Source: Cruorifilaria tuberocauda
Taxonomy: Eukaryota > Nematoda > Chromadorea > Rhabditida > Onchocercidae
Direction of reading: 5' to 3'
NCBI GenBank assembly: GCA_013365365.1
Contig: JABVXU010000215.1
Coordinates: 1 to 64,000 of the forward strand
Length of the DNA: 64,000 nt
The notes below the pieces were generated by a model. It ran no database searches. It had not been told where the DNA came from and was given only the letters and a program-made list of their open reading frames with translations. Positions 53,301 through 64,000 of the stretch are shown here, in pieces. Every line of letters begins with the position of its first letter. The stretch's first letter is position 1. Position numbers and translations under genes: made by a program.

Positions 53301-56300
53301 AAAAAGTAAAGATCTAAATAAGAACTGAACTATTAATTATCTTTTAACGAAATCATTTTAAAATTTAACAAATGTCCAATCAACTATTTCCTATCCACTG
53401 AAGAAATTTTTTTTCAATATCGAATACATGCATTGAACCATCTTGATAACTTGATCCAAGCAAGTCAGTTTCAGTATCTGCAAAAATTGGATTTGGAATT
53501 GGAAGCAATAATAGTAAGACTTCCACCCTCACATGCTGACGTGACTGTTGCGCTATGAGCAATTTTTATTAATATAATGCTTACCACTAATATTTTAGTA
53601 AAGTCATTACAGTGTGTAGAGAAAGTGGACAAGAGAAAACGTCTAACGCATAATCAAAGAAGCGTAGAAAGTATCGTACGTTGCATGCAAGATCATTCAC
53701 CGCAAAATATTACACGTGCAGCACGGAAAATTTCCACACCAACATTTCTCTCAAGATTTGCACCAATTGTTGATGGACAGGTATATTTGCTTTCATATTT
53801 AAACACTTTAATTGTTGTACTTCTATAGATGAAATTCCAGGTTGTGCCAAATAAACCGGAAGCATTATTTGGAACGCAGTATGGTTCATTATTTCGTAAT
53901 GTTGACCTGCTAGTTGGAATGACCAGTAATCCGGCTCATCATCTTCTACCGGATGATGATATGCGATTGGGTATCGATAGAGAGAAACGTGAAAGAATTT
54001 TCCGGTTTGTAGATTACTTTATTTTTCCATTCTTCAACTTTTCTCAAATTATATTTTTATATCGTCAAAGTTTTTAAATCAGATAATTTGTTGTTGGGCG
54101 TAACGGGGTCAGATAATTTGTTGTTGGGCGTAACGGGGTCATTGTAAAGGTTTATTCCTTGTGGAGATTAAGAAGGCAATTAGTATCAATAGATAATTTC
54201 CTTTTGATCATTAATGATTGAAGTAACCGTTTCAAAGTTTAAGTAGAGTTGAAATTGAGTCAGAGGTCACAGGTGAGGAGAGTAAAGCTGACGTGGCCAC
54301 TTCGTTTCGATAGATATTGAAGCCTGGATAATAAGACAGTTCTACTTTTGGGTAATACTAACGGCATATATAATTCCTTTGGTGGGCGATAGCCGAATAG
54401 CCGAATAGTCACACATACAACATATACAGTCAATGTGAGAGACAGAGCGGATGATAATCACTTGGCCGTAGAAAAGATGAATCTAAGACGAATGATGCAG
54501 ACAAAGGAGAGGTAAAGTTAATGGTAATCAGATAGACATAAGAGAGGTAAAATCAATGGCAGTCAGGTAGGAATACAAGAGATAAGGTAAATGGCCAAGC
54601 GATCAATGATCATGCACAACGACACGTCCGTATTGAAAAAGGAAGAATTTTCAGGACACTTATACGGAACCTTTACGATTTCCATCGCAAGGAAATATTA
54701 GCAGCGATAATAAACGAATACACCGACTGGGAGAATCCGAGAGTGAGTTTCCCACTTCAGTTTAGCATAAGCGAACTTTTTCAAAGAAAGAATTAAAGGG
54801 GCGAAGTGAAGTTGACAACAGTTATTACATTCGCGTGTTTTTGTTGAGTCTGTCCTTTTTGAATTTGATTTTGTATTGGATGCCGAAGGTACTGTACTTG
54901 GTGCATTCATAAGAATCATGAAATCATCCTTTTCGTCGAAACTAAACATGGCAGAGTATAATTGACAATCATCATCATCAGTCATAATCAACTTGATGCT
55001 GATGAAAATGCAGAAACTAGTTGAACTTTCATGCAATATCGAAAGTTTTGTCCAAAGGAATAAATTGCTTTTATTATGAAATGGGAATATCTATTTAAGG
55101 ATCATCCAAAAACAATCCGTAACGGTGTTCTTGCGGCGCTAAGTGACGCTCTGTTCGTTGCGCCACTGATTGAAACAGCTCGATTACATTCTGTCGATGA
55201 TGATCACGAAACATCAAATACTTTCATGTATCCATCTAACCTCATTTTCAACCTATCAATTTACCTTCAGTTTATGAAATGTTTAAATCCGCTTACTAAA
55301 ATTACTATAAAATTTCAACTAATTTTAAGCTATATATGTGTATGTATGTGTGTATATACATGTGTGGATGTATGTCATGTACATTGTGTATGTGTATATG
55401 CGTGTGTGTATGTTTATGTGTGTCTGTCCTTAAAAGTCAGTTGGAAATTTCGAATATTAAAAATTATTTTACTGTTTAGGTTCCTGTTTGCGCATGAGTC
55501 GAAAAGTACAGCGGAAGAAATGACTGCAAGTGGTATTCGAGGTTCCATTTCTGGTGATCATATACCTTATATCTTCGGTTATCCGCTTAACAAAGACGAT
55601 GATGTCAGCTTGAAATTTTTGAAGTTCAAATGATTTACATAATGATTAAAACCTAAATAAACATTATTATGAAAATTTGTAAAATATCGGAAAAAGTTTT
55701 CTTTAAATCTTTCCATTCTATTAATTAAACTATCAGTACATCTTTGTCATTCATCACATCACATGAAGTTTTTTTCCTATCTCATTTTCTCACCTTTTTT
55801 TCTATCTAAAGATATTTCATGAACTTACATTTTTTTGATTTATATAAAATAAAGAAAATTAATAAACTAATTTTGTTTTTTTTACTTGCTATTGTTTGTT
55901 TTAGCTTTATTCGGGCTTCACAAGCGAAGATCAAATGATCTCACGTGTAATGATGCATTATATTTCAAATTTCGTTAAATCTGGGTATATTTATTTTATG
56001 CAAAAAATAAACTTTACTTTTTTCTTAACCTTTTTAAACCAAATTTTTCTCCTTTTCAAATAATCTAAAATTTACTCTTAAAGAGTTAAAGTACATATAA
56101 TTAATCTTTATGACTATAAAACAAGAAGTATATTTGGTTTAAAAATAAATTAGAAAAATTTTACTTCTTTCTTAATTTAATTAATTATTTCCCATCCATT
56201 AGAAAAACATATAAACAATGCCATTTAGAAAAATATATATTTTTTAAAGAGATCCAATTAAACCGGTTCAATTACAAGCAATAACACCAATAGCTGAACG

Positions 56301-59216
56301 GTTTCATAGTACTGCTTGGCCACAACTTACACAACGAAATCGTGAACCTTATTTGGAAATAAGTATGTTGAAAATAAATTTAAAAATTTTACTCCTTAAT
56401 TTAATTAATTATTTTGTATCCATCAGAAGAATATATAAATGATATCATAAAAATAATACATGCATTTATACAGAGCTATAAAAGTATCGAATTTCTTCCT
56501 TATAAGAATTCAAATTTTCAATTATTCATTATTTTTCAATAATATATTAATTTTAACTGTCTATTACTGAAAAATGAAAATCATTAGAAGTTCGTTTCTT
56601 ACCGTTTAAACAATTTTTTTTAATCTGATATTTTTGCTTGAAAATTATAAAATATTTTTTAGAAATTTTTTTGTGTAAAAAAATTTAATAATTCTCTTAT
56701 CATTATGCTTGCTTACTGTTTATTTCTTCTAGCCGATAGACCACGTGTGAAAAATTATTATCGTAATGCTCAGATAGGTTTCTGGAATGGTTTGATACCA
56801 CAATTGCATGCAAATGGACGAGAAGGTGTACCAGTACCTGAAGTAGGTTTAAAATTATGCATAAAAAATTTTTTTAATTATAATTAAAATTTTATTAATT
56901 GCTAATTGACTGAATGAAGTTGATCAAAAAAAAAATCAAATTTTTTGAAATTTATTTTCAGGAACATCATTTTCTTCCAAATCATTTCAAACGTGAATCA
57001 TTTTTTGGTACTGTAAGACCGTATGCAAGCTATGCTAATGAACCATTTCCACCGCCACCTCTTCCACCAACTCCCCTTCCAAAATCTATCGAAAAGCTTA
57101 CAATATGTTAGTGCTTCAACTTCTTTCGTTTCTCCCATATCAATGATCTATTCAGGATAATTATCGGCAAATGTGTAATGCGTAAATCTGTAATTATGTA
57201 CCTGACAATACGATGTATAATTTAGGCCAATTCATGATAAACACGGACAGATGGCTTCTGAACTGAGCTCAGCTAAATTTCTACAGTACTAATTCTGAAG
57301 TTTTACGTAAATCATAAACTTCATCGCATATCAGTTAGAATTAACGATTCATTTATCAATTTAATGTTTTCCGGCTATTTTCAAAGAAGAAAATAAAAAT
57401 CGGACAGTGATATTTTAGTTCCATCACATGAGACAAATTCTGATGGAATACCAACAACACCAATGACATTAGCAAAAGCAGCTCAGAACAGTACAATGTT
57501 ATCAATTACAGTTGCTGTTGGATGTAGCTTATTATTCCTCAATATATGCATTGGCCTCGGCCTTTATAGGCAGGTTTGCTTTTAGCTATTCAAAGTAAAA
57601 CTTAAATTTGATTTATAGTAAATGAATAGGAATTGTAAATGAATTGATATTGTTTATTTTCTCCGAAATTTACACTTTTAAATTGAGTAATTAAAGAAAA
57701 ATGTCATTAATTAGCAATATTCCTATTCATATAATTAATTTACAAGAGAAATTATCGTTTAATTTTATCATATTTATAATTTAAAAAATGATTTCTCTGT
57801 TTTTTCCTATCGATTATGAGCAAATGAATGGAAAATTTCCAAAAAAAAAAAATTTATAGTTTACACTTTAAGGTCAATTTATTAATTTTTCATACATTTT
57901 TTATTTTTTAGAACAAAAATTCATCACAACAATCTTTAAAATGATATAATTACTTTAACCTTAATTAATTATTTTTCAGGAGAATGTTTGCGAAACACTT
58001 GCAAGCATTCTAAGCTGAAGTTTTCTCTCTTCGGCCTCTTAAAACAGCTTAAAATTTTAAATCCTTTAGCTTCCTAAAAATCTCTTCAGAGAAGCAAATA
58101 TATTTCTTCGTTTATTTACAGTGTAATAAGAAAGAAGAAACAAAGAAAAAGTTGCAATTGCAATATCAAACCTACTCGGCTAATTATCAATTAAACGCTA
58201 CTGATATGAAATATGCTAATAATGTTGCTGGACAACAGGTTTGTGTAAAAAATTACAAGCCTGAAATATGTGAATTTTTAAATCATGAAAAGATTTGTTG
58301 AAATGTTAAAATGCTATTTTAACAGCTTTACTAAATAAATTTAATTAAAAATTGTAAATATAAAATTGAACACTATAGAATTATTATCAATTAATATTTT
58401 CGAATATGGAAATTTCTGATAAAATTCTAATCATTTATCAGAAAATGATTGATTTATTTCAATAATTTTAAAGTATCGATTTCAGTTAATTGAAAATTTT
58501 TTCCAGCAATTAAATTACATATCGGCGCCGCCGCCACCGTCACTTAGCCAACGTCCATCGATAACAAATTCAATGAACGCACCGTTAGATTCAAAATCCT
58601 CGAAAATTACCACTTCCTATCAGAATTACAATAATACATCACATAATGATGCATTAATTACTAAATGTAATTTCCAGGAACAGGTAAATCAATACTTCAT
58701 TCCATCTCACGTAAGTTGGATACGTAAACCACGCTTAACCTTAAATTATTTCATAATTTGAATTAAATTACGAAAATTTCTTTTTTAGATTGTTTTATTT
58801 AAGAAGAAAATTCCTTTAAATTTACAAATATTTAATATTGATAACCTTTTCATAACCTTCAAATAATTCTATCCCAAAATAAGAATACCACTAGAGGGTA
58901 AAGGTTAAAACTATCGAATGAAAAAAGCTTGAATCGCAATTTGTTATAATATTTGATAATTTCTAAATTTTTTTATAATTGTTTTCTCAGTTTTTAAATA
59001 AAAGTTGAAATTTATATCCTACGAAATTTTTTATTAATTTTTTAGGAACCATTATTGTCAACAAGAACTAAGGCATCAGTTGGATCATTGCGACTTGGTG
59101 TAAGTCCAACTTGTCCAAAACATGGACGAGCAGCAATGGCCCAAGCAAATACTAAAGTTAATTCATTAAGTGGCCTAGCAACAGGTGGACATGTATTGGA
59201 AGAAATACAAGTATAA
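50306..59216 (+). CDS. nlg-1: Neuroligin (synaptic adhesion protein, cholinesterase-like)
   Basis: Twenty exons join in phase to 879 aa: 50306-50367, 50622-50769, 50907-51019, 51963-52078, 52305-52463, 52614-52768, 52873-53019, 53613-53780, 53841-54004, 54655-54742, 55100-55227, 55480-55603, 55905-55984, 56250-56362, 56733-56842, 56962-57106, 57419-57573, 58122-58238, 58507-58683, 59046-59216. Order: signal peptide (1-20), carboxylesterase-like ectodomain (to about 640, with [12 protein letters not shown] and [14 protein letters not shown]), Pro-rich stalk, TM helix (about 700-723), 156-residue cytoplasmic tail. The nucleophile Ser is Gly246 and the usual HGDE histidine is Ser507, so it is a non-catalytic adhesion protein. 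[21 protein letters not shown] matches neuroligins rather than esterases. The tail has a basic juxtamembrane patch and ends EIQV, a possible PDZ ligand. Neuroligins are postsynaptic receptors for neurexin. Gliotactin is the main alternative; the exon chain is strong either way. Confidence 0.88.
54081..54140 (+). repeat. exact 30-bp tandem duplication in a neuroligin intron
   Basis: A 30-bp unit beginning AGATAATTTGTTGTTGGGCG and ending GGGGTC is present twice back to back with no difference. It opens a less AT-rich stretch (about 54081-54650) inside the intron between neuroligin exons 9 and 10. Confidence 0.9.
55333..55427. repeat. TG/TA microsatellite in a neuroligin intron
   Basis: About 95 bp of interrupted TGTG/TATG units within the intron 55228-55479. 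It happens to be open in frame with the flanking exons, but its Cys/Val/Tyr-rich translation is an artefact of the repeat. Confidence 0.8.
57980..58018 (+). CDS. nlg-1: possible alternative terminal exon of neuroligin
   Basis: TTATTTTTCAG followed by GAG is an excellent acceptor in phase 0 after exon 17. The 12 codons after it ([12 protein letters not shown]) end in TGA. Splicing here would replace the whole 155-residue cytoplasmic tail and its C-terminal EIQV. It is supported by sequence only; the constitutive exon at 58122 has an equally good acceptor. Confidence 0.3.
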   Translation, partial: ENVCETLASILS

Positions 59217-61884
59217 TACTAAACATTGTTTCAATTTTGTATGCTTTAATTCGTTGCATTCTTTATGTAAATCTTTTTTCTTGTTACTTTTATTAATACA
59301 TTTATTGCTAACTTTTTTAAAGATTAAAACCTTACATGTTTATAAATTAACAATTTTCACAAAATTTACAAATTGCGATCATAATAATAATAAGGAATAA
59401 TCAGGAATATCAGAAAAATTCTCTGAATAGTTAAAAAGCTGAATTTCGATTTTAGGTTTTTAGGGAAATATGATCGAATTTACATGAATTCTTCGTATGT
59501 AATCATTCAGTTATATTTTAAAATATATATGAATTTAACATATGATGGCCTTGTGACCTATTGATTGTCACTGAAAAAATTCAAATAATCAAAATATTTG
59601 TTATGAGCAAATTTTATAGTTGTTTTTTCAATTAAGTCATATCAATATTGTTATGGAATTTGTTATTGAATTAAAAAAATGGCACATACAAACTGAAATT
59701 TTATTAATGCGGAAATTCCCTTTTGATTAACTTTATCATATCTAACTTTTTCAACTCATTTAACTAATACAATTTGGAATATTTTAAGTAATTGTAAATA
59801 TTTCACAAATTGTTATCTATGCTCAATTTTTGAACAGTTACTTTATCTTCGCTTTGAATGTTGAGTAAATTTTAAGTAAATGTTTGATACTGTAATATTG
59901 TCATAAGCATTTTTGTAAAATAATGCACAATTCAAAAACGTATAATCAACAAAATTAATTTACAGTTCTGCAACTATTCATAAACTTGAATGTTTAAAAA
60001 ATATAAAGATTTTTTTAAAACATAAATAACTTTAATTCAAAAATTTCGTAGTATTAAATATCAAACATTTATTCTTTTTTAATTGGATAAAAAAGAAAAT
60101 TTAATTACGAAATTGGCATTATCAAAGAAAAGATATCAATTAATCTATCATGTCAATATTGATTGGTTCTTTTCAGTACACATTAAAAAGTTTTGGATTT
60201 CTTCCTAAATAAGAATTATGAATGATAAGCTAAGATTATTTCAAAAATTAGCAAATATAATATTTATTTCAAAAAAATTGATTTTTTTCAAATCGAGGAT
60301 TCACAATAAAATATGTTTTTATTCATTTTTATTAGTTCTCACAGCAATATTTATGCATCGAATCAATTTTCAAAAAAAATCAAAGAGGTTTATTTAAAGA
60401 CATTTCGTTTTATGGTTTTATTGTTTGAGGTATTTGATAAGGGAGAAAATCGTAAAATGATTGATATTGATTGTCACTACAAAAGTTCAAATAATCAAAA
60501 TATTTGATAACGGGGAAAAAAGTAAAAGCAAAATGATCGATATCTTGTGGTAATACAAAAATGCATAAAAATGAAATTAATTACTCGTGGGAATTGAATA
60601 AAACAAATTGTTAGTTAGTTGGTAACATATCACAAATCATTCCTTTTACATCGAAAAACTAATCGAATCATTTTTTTCTGTTTCATTCTGTTTGAAACGT
60701 TTAAATTTATCAATGATCACGTTTTGCTCGGTTTAACTTGTATAACTCTGAAAGAAACCAAAAAATTGTTATTATTATTATCAAGAGATTATAAGTACGG
60801 TAGATGTTTACCTTAATTCATAATGTGTAATTATTTTACTCTAATTAATTATAATTAAATCATATCAATTGAAAATATCAAAATCTTTTCATGATAAACA
60901 TTTTTCAATTATTACTAATAAAAATAAGTGAAATAAAAGAGAAATCCCTGATTAAATAATAATTTTGAAGGAATTTTAAAAATTAAAAATACATTATATA
61001 CATTACCTTTCTTTATTTTCCAAATATAGCATATACCTTGATAGGATTAATTCATCATTTTTGTCATTTTCTACCAATATCATTTTGATTTTCAAAATAA
61101 AACATGTATCTCTGCAAAATTAAATAAATATATAATATAAACGAGCCATTTTGTTTAAAAATTGTTGACAGTATTATTTGTCATTTTTAATAAGAAATCA
61201 GTTTGAAATTTAACTTTTCAAATGAATTATCTGTTAAGTTCACAAAATTATTCGAGTAAATGCAAAGATCAACTTTAATTTCAATTTAAACTTAGAATTA
61301 ACATTCAAAAAAAAGTTAAAAATATGAAATTTCTCACGAACAATTTCACTCCATACATTTTATGAAGTATTCATTTCTTCTTTTCCTCAATTTGTTTGGT
61401 AGTAAGCATTAGCTTTTGCTTCAATTAATAAATAAGGAAAGAAGTAAGAAATATTTTCCATTTTACTTTCAGAAAGTAATTTTTCTCTTTTTTAATTATC
61501 CGCATTACTCAAGTTTCCTTTTATTCATTGTTTTGTTTTGCTTCCTAATTTATGGTGTCATGTGTCATCCATCAACAAAGTGATAGTAATTATATCTTGG
61601 AGAAATATCAAACTGAAAAAATCCATCATTTATCACTTTTTCATTTCCAATCAATTTAGATGAAAATTAAATTAAAATTCCTTTTGGATTCTCACTCTTA
61701 TCTGCTTATTTAATATAAGCATGTTATCTGCCAGTATGGTGGATAGGGGGAATAAATTAACGATAAATTAGAATAAACAAATTAATAGCTATTTATCTCT
61801 CAAATTATCTATCAGAAATAAACAAATTAAAGGATATATCGATGAATTTGAGTGAGAAATGAGAAAATTTATTTCCCTTTTGGT

Positions 61885-62235
61885 CAATGTATAGAAAAAG
61901 TTTTTTTGAAAATCAAAAAATCCATTTATTATTAAAAAAATTGATAAAGAGATTAGTAAAAAATTGAAGATTGAAAAAAAATTAGTGCTGAAGAAATCTT
62001 TTTATTATAAAAGAAAGTGATAAGAGAGATAAATAAAAATTGAAAAATTTTTTTGAAAACCGAAAAATCCTTCCTTTATAACAAGTTGATAAAAAATTAA
62101 AGTTGAAGAAAAATTAGTGCCAAAAAAACTTTTTTTATAGAAAAACTGATAAAAAATTGAGAAATTTCTTTGTGAACAAAAAAACCTTTTATTATAAAAA
62201 TAAAAATTGAAGAAAAATTGTGCTAAGTTCCCAAC
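61885..62235. repeat. diverged A-rich tandem array
   Basis: Blocks of the type GAAAA(T/C)CRAAAAATCC, TTTATTATAAAA, TTGATAAAAAATTGA and GAAAAATTAGTGC recur three to four times in the same order, with a period of roughly 90-130 bp and many indels. The - strand open frame across it reads as Phe/Tyr-rich repeats and is not a gene. Confidence 0.55.
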
Positions 62236-62313
62236 TAAAGAAAAAAAATTGACAAAAAATTCTTTCTCTTTCTTTCTCATTCGAGATTCTTCTTCAAGTT
62301 GGGAGTTTAGCAC
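62220..62313. repeat. fold-back with 17-bp inverted arms
   Basis: GTGCTAAGTTCCCAACT (62220-62236) faces AGTTGGGAGTTTAGCAC (62297-62313); 15 of 17 positions pair. A 60-bp A-rich/T-rich centre separates them. Could be the end of a degenerate MITE or a transcribed hairpin. Confidence 0.6.
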
Positions 62314-64000
62314 TAAATAATGAACGTCAGAATAGATGCAAGTCAATTTGCATTTTGCATGTGATTGCATCATATGCTTTTAAATTAAGAGAAAATTTTA
62401 AATTATTTAAAATTGCTGAAAATTTTCCAGTATAAATAGCAATTGAAATTTTTAAGAATTATCCTTTTTTTCATTTGCGAAACAATTAAAACTTTGAAAC
62501 TATTGATTGTTTTATTCCTTTCTGTTTTTTTTTGTTAAAAATTTTAAAAATTACGCTAAAAATTTTTTTGAAATATCTAAGAAGAAAACATTGGAATGTA
62601 ATTTTCAGAGAACCGAAAAAAATCATTATTTATCAATATAATATTTTGATGATAGTGATACAAATTATCGTAGGATGTGTGATGCCAATTATCATGGGAT
62701 ATAGATTTCGAATAATATCGTGATAATAGTGCTACCAATTATTCGTCAGGTGTATGATTCAGTGTAGCAGAAAAATAATTGTTTTTTGTTTCAAAATTGT
62801 TAACTTGTTAATGCTCGCAGTTTGTTGCTAATTTCTCATAAACAGGTAGGAGTAGAATTTAATAATTAAAATTATGTGATAAGTGCAATTAAAAAAAATT
62901 TCATAAACATATTTAATTAAAACTTTTCCAAGAACTTTCAATTTCGTCTGTGTTTATTAATAAATGACTGAATAATTTAGTAGGTTAAATTTGAGATGAT
63001 TAATCTACTATGACCGTATCACTAAGGTAATAATCAATAATAATAGTGATATTATTTTGCTCATTATTTCGTATGAAATTAATTAAGATGATATTAATTA
63101 AATTTTTGCAAATTTCTCAAAAATTATCTATGAGATCATATATCGTTCATTTTTAAATTTAGATAATTCCTTATCACTTGCATGCTTTTTTACTTTTTTT
63201 GTGCGAAATCGAAAAGCTAAAAACTCAGTGTTGTTATGGTATTAAACAGTAAATTTTCCATTCATTTTTCAATCAAAATTTACAATCAATTCCGATCGAA
63301 TGATACTTTTAGAATACGGTATGAGTTTAATGTGAAAATGCTGAGTGATAAAAAATTTCTCATATCATACGAAAAACGGGAGAAATTTTCGAGAAAATTA
63401 TCTCAGTTCGAAATTGCAACATAAGGGGAAAGTAAAGTTTTGATGAAACAAAAGGAAAGAAAGAAAAGGATAGTATCGAGTATAAAAATCAATAAGTGAT
63501 ATGATATCACATGTTGTGATAAGTAAAAAGAAAATGCTTCAATTTTTTATTTCACAAATTTCATTCTTCACTCTAAAGGAATTGAATTTTAATTTTGATT
63601 AGCTTAGTATTTCGTAAAATCAACTTCCAAAATTTTATTATTTTACTTTTTTTCTAACCATTTTTTGCAACATAATGATAAATATCATAATCTTTCGAAA
63701 AATTTTCACCTGCTTTCTTCATCATTTACGCTTATCCTTTCTTTGTTTTTTTCGTCTGTTATCTTATCAAAATGATATAATTCAATGTGTATGAAGAATG
63801 CTTATTAGCATTTGATAATTGAAAGATTCAAGTTGAATTTAGCTTTAATAAGCCGATTTTTCAATTTGATAAAATTATCTTCATTTTATTGTATATTTCA
63901 AAATTATACTGTGATTTCATTCAATGAAAAACTGTTAGCTTTTCAAATTATTGTAAGTGCAAAATCATTTCAATTATGTTAATTTCTTTTAAGAGCAATT

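Larger units (their letters stand above)
59217..64000. other. AT-rich DNA downstream of neuroligin
   Basis: About 4.8 kb without a recognised gene on either strand. It holds the neuroligin 3' UTR, a diverged A-rich tandem array (61885-62235) and a fold-back (62220-62313). Open frames here are short and Lys/Asn/Ile/Phe-rich, as expected from composition. Confidence 0.45.

Noticed and set aside
54698..55036. - strand open frame of 112 codons
   Set aside because: It is antisense to neuroligin exon 10 and the following intron, with no domain.
55076..55099. Start codon at 55076 leading into neuroligin exon 11
   Set aside because: The exon begins at 55100 after TATTTAAG, in phase with exon 10 (54655-54742); the upstream codons are intron.

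Overview
The window is very AT-rich nuclear DNA from an animal with short exons, introns mostly of about 100-1000 bp, T-rich TTTCAG or TAAAG 3' splice sites, and several TTTYAG sites a few bases upstream of start codons that look like spliced-leader trans-splice acceptors. A nematode cuticle collagen, a saposin-like small secreted protein, an insulin-like peptide with extra cysteines and a nematode-style neuroligin all point to a nematode. The base composition and gene density suggest a filarial worm (Onchocercidae); that last step is inference. All exon joins were made by hand by matching splice sites, reading phase and protein-family alignment. No transcript evidence was available.

Layout, left to right: 1-4.1 kb, low-complexity AT-rich DNA without a recognised gene; 4.1-6.7 kb (+), alpha-arrestin (arrestin-domain protein, 440 aa); 8.2-11.7 kb (-), TMCC-family coiled-coil membrane protein (about 462 aa); 14.45-17.2 kb (+), LACTB2-type metallo-beta-lactamase-fold endoribonuclease (297 aa, all metal ligands present); 19.9-22.7 kb (+), a secreted cysteine-rich Ly6/three-finger-like protein with a hydrophobic tail and a MITE-like inverted repeat in one intron; 23.4-25.1 kb (-), an unrecognised four-helix membrane protein (283 aa); 26.3-27.5 kb (-), insulin-like peptide precursor (129 aa); 33.7-34.4 kb (-), saposin-like secreted protein (108 aa); 35.8-37.3 kb (-), cuticle collagen (292 aa); 37.3-50.3 kb, gene-poor DNA with repeats; 50.3-59.2 kb (+), a complete 20-exon neuroligin (879 aa); 59.2-64 kb, AT-rich DNA with diverged A/T-rich tandem repeats and a fold-back.

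The genes form no operon-like cluster: spacing is large and strands alternate. They cover separate functions: trafficking adaptor (arrestin), ER/endosome membrane organisation (TMCC), RNA turnover (LACTB2), cell-surface and secreted signalling (Ly6-like, insulin-like), membrane-active defence or digestion (saposin-like), cuticle (collagen) and synaptic adhesion (neuroligin). The points most worth a second look are the neuroligin's alternative truncating tail exon and altered catalytic positions, the insulin-like peptide with four extra cysteines, the unrecognised four-TM protein, the Ly6-like protein with its acidic linker, and several uncatalogued inverted and dispersed repeats.
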